Shown here: piece after piece, positions 20,181 to 23,759 of the stretch
Position numbering within the stretch: the stretch's first letter is position 1
How the letters are laid out: every line of letters starts with the position of its first letter
The notes under the pieces: model-generated
Databases searched by the model: none
What the model saw: the letters and a program-made list of their open reading frames with translations, nothing else
Told to the model about the DNA's origin: nothing
Assembly: GCA_964600165.1 (NCBI GenBank)
Contig: CAZRIP010000058.1
Location: forward strand, 1 to 23,759
DNA: 23,759 nucleotides
Source: CAZRIP01 sp964600165
GTDB taxonomy: Bacteria > Elusimicrobiota > Elusimicrobia > UBA1565 > UBA9628
Direction: 5' to 3'
Position numbers and translations under genes: made by a program

Positions 20181-22427
20181 ATGCTGACCGCGGCTCTCGC
20201 CGGCCGCCGCCTGATGCTCACGGGCGCGACCGGCTTCATCGGCAAAGTCACGCTCGCCATGATCCTCGACCGGCTGCCGGACGTCGGCCGCGTCTACGTC
20301 CTCGTGCGCCCGCGGCCGGGCCGCGACCCGGAGGAGCGCTTCTTCGACGCGCTCCAAGGCTCGCCGGTCTTCGAACCGCTGCGCGAGCGCCACGGCGCTG
20401 GCTTCGAGGCCTACGTCCGCGCGCGCGTCGAGGTCGTCGCCGGCGACGTGACGCAGCCCCGCTTCGGCCTGACGCCCGAGGGTATAGAAGCCTTGAAGGG
20501 TCACGTGGACGCCGTCTTGAACGTCGCGGGCTTGGTCTCGATGAACCCCGGCCTCGACGACTCGATCTCCGTCAACGCGCGCGGCGCGCGCCACGCCGCC
20601 GATTTCTGCCGCGCGACCGGCGCCAAGCTCGTGCATATGTCGACCGCCTACGTCGCCGGCCTGCGCCAGGGCGAGGTGCGCGAGGACGAGCCGATCCTGG
20701 GCTATCGCCCGCCCGCCGGCGCCGGTGAATTCGACGCCGCGGCCGAGCTCGCCTCCTGCGAGCGCGCGCTCGAGGACGTCCGCGAGCAGGCCGCGGGCAG
20801 CCAGGCCGCCGCGCTGCGCGAGCAGGCGATCCGCCGCCTGCTTGAAAAAGGCAAGCCGGTCTCCGAGCCCGCGATCGCCGCGGCGACGGGGCGCCTGGCG
20901 CGCCGCTGGGTCGACGAGCGGTTGATCGAAGAGGGCCGCCGCCGCGCGCGCGCCTGGGGCTGGCCCAACGTCTACTGCTACACCAAGTCGATCGGCGAGC
21001 AGCTGATCGCCGCCGCTCCGGGCCTCGACTACACGATCGTGCGCCCCTCGATCGTCGAAAGCGCGCTGGCTTTCCCTTTCCCGGGCTGGAACGAGGGCCT
21101 GACGACGAGCGCGCCGATGATCCTCGCGATGTGCACGGGCCACGCGCTGTGGCCCGCGCATCCGAAGGCCGCGCTCGACGTGATCCCGGTCGACATGGTG
21201 GCCGCGGGCACCTTGATCGCGGCGGCGGGGCTCCTGAGCGGCCGCCGACAGCGCGTCTACCATCTGACCTCCTCGGGCTCGAACCCGTTCGCCGTGCGCC
21301 GCTGCATGCGCTACGTGGGAGAGTACCGCCGCCGCCATTACCGCGACCACGCGCCCGAAGCCTTGTGGTCGCAGTGGCTGTGGACGCGCCTCAACGTCAT
21401 CACGGTCTCCGAGCCGACGTACCGCCGCTTCGGCGTCCCGGCCTTCCGCCGCGCCGCCGCGGTCCTCGGTTTTTCCAAGGCCGAGCACGATCTGGGGCAA
21501 GTCGAGCACGTCGTGTCGACCTTCCTGCCGTTCATCCACGACATCGACTGCGTCTTCCGCTCCGAGGGCTTGAGCGCGCTGCGGGCGTCGATGGACGACG
21601 CGGAGCGCGCCGCGCTGGCGTGGGAGCCCGAGGCGATCGACTGGCGGCACTACTGGTTCGACGTGCACACCGAGGGCCTGCGGCGCTGGGTCTTCCCCGG
21701 CTTCCCCGCCCGCAACGGCGGCCCGCTGCGCCCGGCGTGGGCGCCGGCGATCAACCGCTTCATCAAGCGCTCGATCGAGCTGGGCCAGGACGTCTTCTAC
21801 GGCGCGGCGTTCTCGACGGAGGTCGTCGGCCGGGAGCACGTGCCGGACGCCCCGGGGTTTCTCGTCGCCGCCAACCACGTCAGCCACCTCGACATGGGCT
21901 TGGCGCGCCACGGCCTGGGCGCCGTCGGCCGCGACTTGGTCGCGATGGCCGCGCGCGATTATTTCTTCGGCAACGCCGTCGTCAGCCGCCTGCTCAAAAC
22001 CTACACGAATCTTCTGCCCATCGGCCGCACCGGCGCGGTCAAGGACGCGCTCAGCGCCGCCGGCCGCGTCATGAAGGAAGGCCGCAGCGTGCTGATCTTC
22101 CCGGAGGCCACGCGCTCGACGAGCGGCGAGATCGGGCCGTTCAAGAGCACGGTCGGCTATCTCGCTCTCCAAAACAAGGCCGACGTGCTGCCGGCGTACC
22201 TCGACGGGACCTTCCGCGCGCTGCCCAAGGGAGCGGTCTTCCCGCGGGCGCGGCGTTTGGCCGTGCGCTTCGGCCCCGTGATCTCGCAAGCGGAGCTGCG
22301 CCGCGCCGTCGACGGCCTGCCGCCCAAGGAGGCCTACCGCGCGGCGGCCGCGCTCATCGAAGCCGCCGTGCGCCGCCTCGAGGTCGAGGCCCGCGCCCGA
22401 GAGACATGCCGCGTCGCCTCGCGGTAG
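20181..22427 (+). CDS. Fatty acyl reductase - PlsC acyltransferase fusion
   Basis: A 748-residue two-domain enzyme. Residues 1 to about 500 form an extended-SDR fatty acyl-CoA/ACP reductase of the alcohol-forming FAR type. TGATGFIGK (14-22) binds NADPH, HMSTAYVAG carries the catalytic Ser region, and Tyr265 with Lys269 (NVYCYTKSIGEQL) completes the YxxxK pair, followed by YTIVRPSIVESAL. An extra Ala/Arg-rich helical insertion lies before the YxxxK. Residues about 540-735 form a PlsC acyltransferase, with NHVSHLDMG (His566, Asp571) as the HX4D motif and FPEATRS (Glu642) as the FPEGTR motif, then GPFKSTVGYLAL. The enzyme could make a fatty alcohol and acylate a glycerol-type phosphate. The following reductase and the alkyl-DHAP-synthase-like gene suggest ether-lipid synthesis; wax or simple phospholipid roles are alternatives. 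It overlaps the next gene by 22 bases. Confidence 0.88.
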   Translation: MLTAALAGRRLMLTGATGFIGKVTLAMILDRLPDVGRVYVLVRPRPGRDPEERFFDALQGSPVFEPLRERHGAGFEAYVRARVEVVAGDVTQPRFGLTPEGIEALKGHVDAVLNVAGLVSMNPGLDDSISVNARGARHAADFCRATGAKLVHMSTAYVAGLRQGEVREDEPILGYRPPAGAGEFDAAAELASCERALEDVREQAAGSQAAALREQAIRRLLEKGKPVSEPAIAAATGRLARRWVDERLIEEGRRRARAWGWPNVYCYTKSIGEQLIAAAPGLDYTIVRPSIVESALAFPFPGWNEGLTTSAPMILAMCTGHALWPAHPKAALDVIPVDMVAAGTLIAAAGLLSGRRQRVYHLTSSGSNPFAVRRCMRYVGEYRRRHYRDHAPEALWSQWLWTRLNVITVSEPTYRRFGVPAFRRAAAVLGFSKAEHDLGQVEHVVSTFLPFIHDIDCVFRSEGLSALRASMDDAERAALAWEPEAIDWRHYWFDVHTEGLRRWVFPGFPARNGGPLRPAWAPAINRFIKRSIELGQDVFYGAAFSTEVVGREHVPDAPGFLVAANHVSHLDMGLARHGLGAVGRDLVAMAARDYFFGNAVVSRLLKTYTNLLPIGRTGAVKDALSAAGRVMKEGRSVLIFPEATRSTSGEIGPFKSTVGYLALQNKADVLPAYLDGTFRALPKGAVFPRARRLAVRFGPVISQAELRRAVDGLPPKEAYRAAAALIEAAVRRLEVEARARETCRVASR

Positions 22428-23155
22428 TCACCGGCGCCTCGTCCGGGATCGGCCTCGCGCTCGCCCGGCTCCTTTTAAGGGAAGGCTGGGACGTCGTCGC
22501 CGCCGGCCGCGACGCGGCGCGCCTGACCGCCGGGCGGCCCGTCGCCTGCGACCTGTCGCGGCCCGAGGGCGTCGCGCGGCTTACATCGGCGATCGCGGAC
22601 CAGCCCGTCTCGCTTCTCGTCAACAACGCCGGTTTCGGCGTGCACGGCCGGTTCGCGCGGACCGACGCGGCGGAAGAGCTCGCCCTCGTCTCCCTTCAGC
22701 TTTCGGCGGCGCTCGCGCTTTCTAAGGCGGTCCTGCCCGGGATGCTCGCCCGGCGCGAGGGGACGATCCTCAACGTGGGCTCGGTCTACGCGTTCTCGCC
22801 GGTGCCCGAGCAGGCGGTCTACGGGGCGTGCAAGGCGTTCCTGCTGTCGTGGACGCAAGCCTTGGACGCCGAGCTTTCGGGGACGGGCGCGCGCGCGCTG
22901 GCGTTTTGTCCGGGGATCGTGCGCACGGAGTTTCGCGCGCGCGCCGGGCTCTCGGACAAGGGCGCTCTCAAGGGAATGAGCGCCGAGCAGGCGGCCGAGG
23001 CGGCTTGGCGTCAGGTCCGCGCGGGGACAGGCGTCGTCGTGCCCGGGCGCGGCAACAAGGCCTTCGCGCTAGCGGCGCGCCTGGCCGGCGGTCGCGGCGC
23101 GGCCAAGTTCGTCGGCGCCGTCAACCGCTGGCGCGGCTTGAAATCCGTCGCTTGA
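22406..23155 (+). CDS. Short-chain dehydrogenase/reductase, candidate acyl/alkyl-DHAP reductase
   Basis: A 249-residue classical SDR. VVTGASSGIGLALARLL is the cofactor motif, LLVNNAGFGVHG the NNAG motif, and NVGSVYAF with Tyr139 and Lys143 (AVYGACKAFLLSW) the Ser-Tyr-Lys catalytic set, followed by CPGIVRTEF. It resembles the broad YqjQ/DHRS7-like group, which includes reductases of acyl- or alkyl-DHAP in eukaryotes (AYR1, DHRS7B) but also many with other substrates. ATG 22406 overlaps the acyl reductase-acyltransferase stop by 22 bases, so the two are coupled. The 3' end overlaps the convergent FAD enzyme gene by 87 bases. The alkyl-DHAP reductase role is inferred from its neighbours; reduction of a fatty aldehyde or 3-oxoacyl substrate is also possible. 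Confidence 0.85.
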   Translation: MPRRLAVVTGASSGIGLALARLLLREGWDVVAAGRDAARLTAGRPVACDLSRPEGVARLTSAIADQPVSLLVNNAGFGVHGRFARTDAAEELALVSLQLSAALALSKAVLPGMLARREGTILNVGSVYAFSPVPEQAVYGACKAFLLSWTQALDAELSGTGARALAFCPGIVRTEFRARAGLSDKGALKGMSAEQAAEAAWRQVRAGTGVVVPGRGNKAFALAARLAGGRGAAKFVGAVNRWRGLKSVA

Positions 23156-23758
23156 CGGGATCAGCTTGCCGGGATTGAAAAGGCCCTTGGGGTCCAGGCC
23201 GGCTTTGAGCGCGGAAAGCGCGGTCACGCCGGCCGCCGAGATCTCGCGCCGCATCCAAGGGAGATGCTCCATGCCGACGGCGTGGTGGTGCGTGAGCGCC
23301 GCGCCGTGGGCGAGGAAGGTCTCCGTCAGCAGCCTCTTGTAGCCGTAATACTGCTCGAGCTCCCGGCCCGCGGACATGCGGCAGGCCCACGTGAAATAGA
23401 GGCAGGCGCCGGTCTTGTAAGTGTGCGAGATGTGGCAGCCGATGAAGCCGGGCGTGCCCTCTTTCTCGAAGCGCGCGAGCACGGCCGCGCGCGCCGCGCG
23501 GTGCACGTCGAGGAGCTTCGACCACGGCGCGGAGGTCTCGGCGACGTCGCAGACGATGCCTCGGTCCATCACGAAGTCCCGAAGATACGGGACGTTGAAC
23601 TTGTCCTTCTGCCATGCGACGCCCACGCTTTGCCCGAGGTCGAAGCCGCCGTGGCGCTTGAGGATCGCCAGGGCCTCTTTCTTCGTGCGCCGCACGTGGA
23701 CGGCCTCGCCCTCCAGGCCGAGGACCATGATCGCCGGAAAGGTGTAGCCGCGCGCCTT
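23069..23758 (-). CDS. Alkyldihydroxyacetonephosphate synthase-like FAD enzyme (C-terminal part)
   Basis: The C-terminal 229 residues of a larger vanillyl-alcohol-oxidase-fold flavoenzyme whose 5' part lies beyond the window (open frame at the edge, not a start at 23728). Several blocks match alkylglycerone-phosphate synthase rather than D-lactate or glycolate oxidases: KHGGFDLG-like RHGGFDLG, NVPYLRDFVMDRG, VAETSAPWSKLLDV, YKTGACLYFTWA with the Tyr used in catalysis, and LTHHHAVGMEHLPWM with the His triplet. The end LDPKGLFNPGKLIP is the normal family C-terminus. This enzyme swaps the acyl chain of acyl-DHAP for a fatty alcohol, creating the ether bond. A 28-residue tail follows the conserved end and is antisense to the convergent reductase gene. 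Confidence 0.87.
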   Translation of the reverse strand, partial: KARGYTFPAIMVLGLEGEAVHVRRTKKEALAILKRHGGFDLGQSVGVAWQKDKFNVPYLRDFVMDRGIVCDVAETSAPWSKLLDVHRAARAAVLARFEKEGTPGFIGCHISHTYKTGACLYFTWACRMSAGRELEQYYGYKRLLTETFLAHGAALTHHHAVGMEHLPWMRREISAAGVTALSALKAGLDPKGLFNPGKLIPSSDGFQAAPAVDGADELGRAATAGQARR

Positions 23759-23759
23759 G

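Noticed and set aside
20148..22289. A 713-codon open frame on the minus strand opposite the acyl reductase-acyltransferase gene
   Set aside because: It has no recognisable domain, is dominated by Arg, Ala, Gly and Asp in the way expected of antisense frames in GC-rich DNA, and the plus strand encodes a clear two-domain enzyme throughout.

Overview
The window is a very GC-rich (by eye about two thirds G+C or more), densely packed bacterial segment of ordinary chromosomal character. It looks like a Gram-negative or otherwise diderm organism: it has a manno-heptose pathway, several polyprenyl-phosphate-dependent glycosyltransferases, a lipobox lipoprotein and a WecA-type initiator. I cannot name the phylum from sequence alone. 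Elusimicrobiota, Myxococcota and Acidobacteriota are all plausible and I do not choose between them. No rRNA, tRNA, CRISPR array, phage or insertion sequence is visible, and there is no gene-free stretch longer than 300 bases.

Layout. (i) 1-3007: the tail of an unknown protein, a KGG-repeat stress protein, then a minus-strand pair (glutathione peroxidase and a GT2 glycosyltransferase) divergent from gmhB. (ii) 3085-3622: a yefM-yoeB toxin-antitoxin pair in visibly less GC-rich DNA. (iii) 3668-9573, minus strand: a tightly coupled envelope-sugar operon running TylF-type methyltransferase, gmhA, DPM1-like GT2, Gfo/Idh oxidoreductase, hddA, hddC, GT-C transferase. With gmhB on the other side of the toxin-antitoxin pair, it supplies every step from sedoheptulose 7-phosphate to GDP-D-glycero-alpha-D-manno-heptose. 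(iv) 9609-17153, plus strand: a divergent glycan operon with a GT-C transferase, a DPM1-like GT2, a second GT-C protein, a WecA/MraY-type phosphoglycosyltransferase, a response regulator and a FAD oxidoreductase. (v) 17138-20151: an orphan PIN-domain protein, then lipoprotein, DEDDh exonuclease, queC and queE. (vi) 20181-23759: a fatty acyl reductase fused to a PlsC acyltransferase, a short-chain reductase and, convergent with them, the end of an alkyl-DHAP-synthase-like FAD enzyme.

The most interesting reading is region (vi). Its domains match, one for one, the four activities of the peroxisomal ether-lipid pathway (fatty alcohol formation, DHAP acylation, acyl-to-alkyl exchange, reduction of alkyl-DHAP), here in three adjacent bacterial genes. 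The second is a promoter rule: nearly every gene that begins a transcription unit has a TANNNT -10 box ending 5 to 7 bases (usually exactly 6) before its ATG or GTG, which implies leaderless mRNAs. Genes inside operons instead overlap by ATGA or TGATG junctions. One internal gene, the Gfo/Idh oxidoreductase, appears to start at CTG, and the PIN gene has no canonical start at all.
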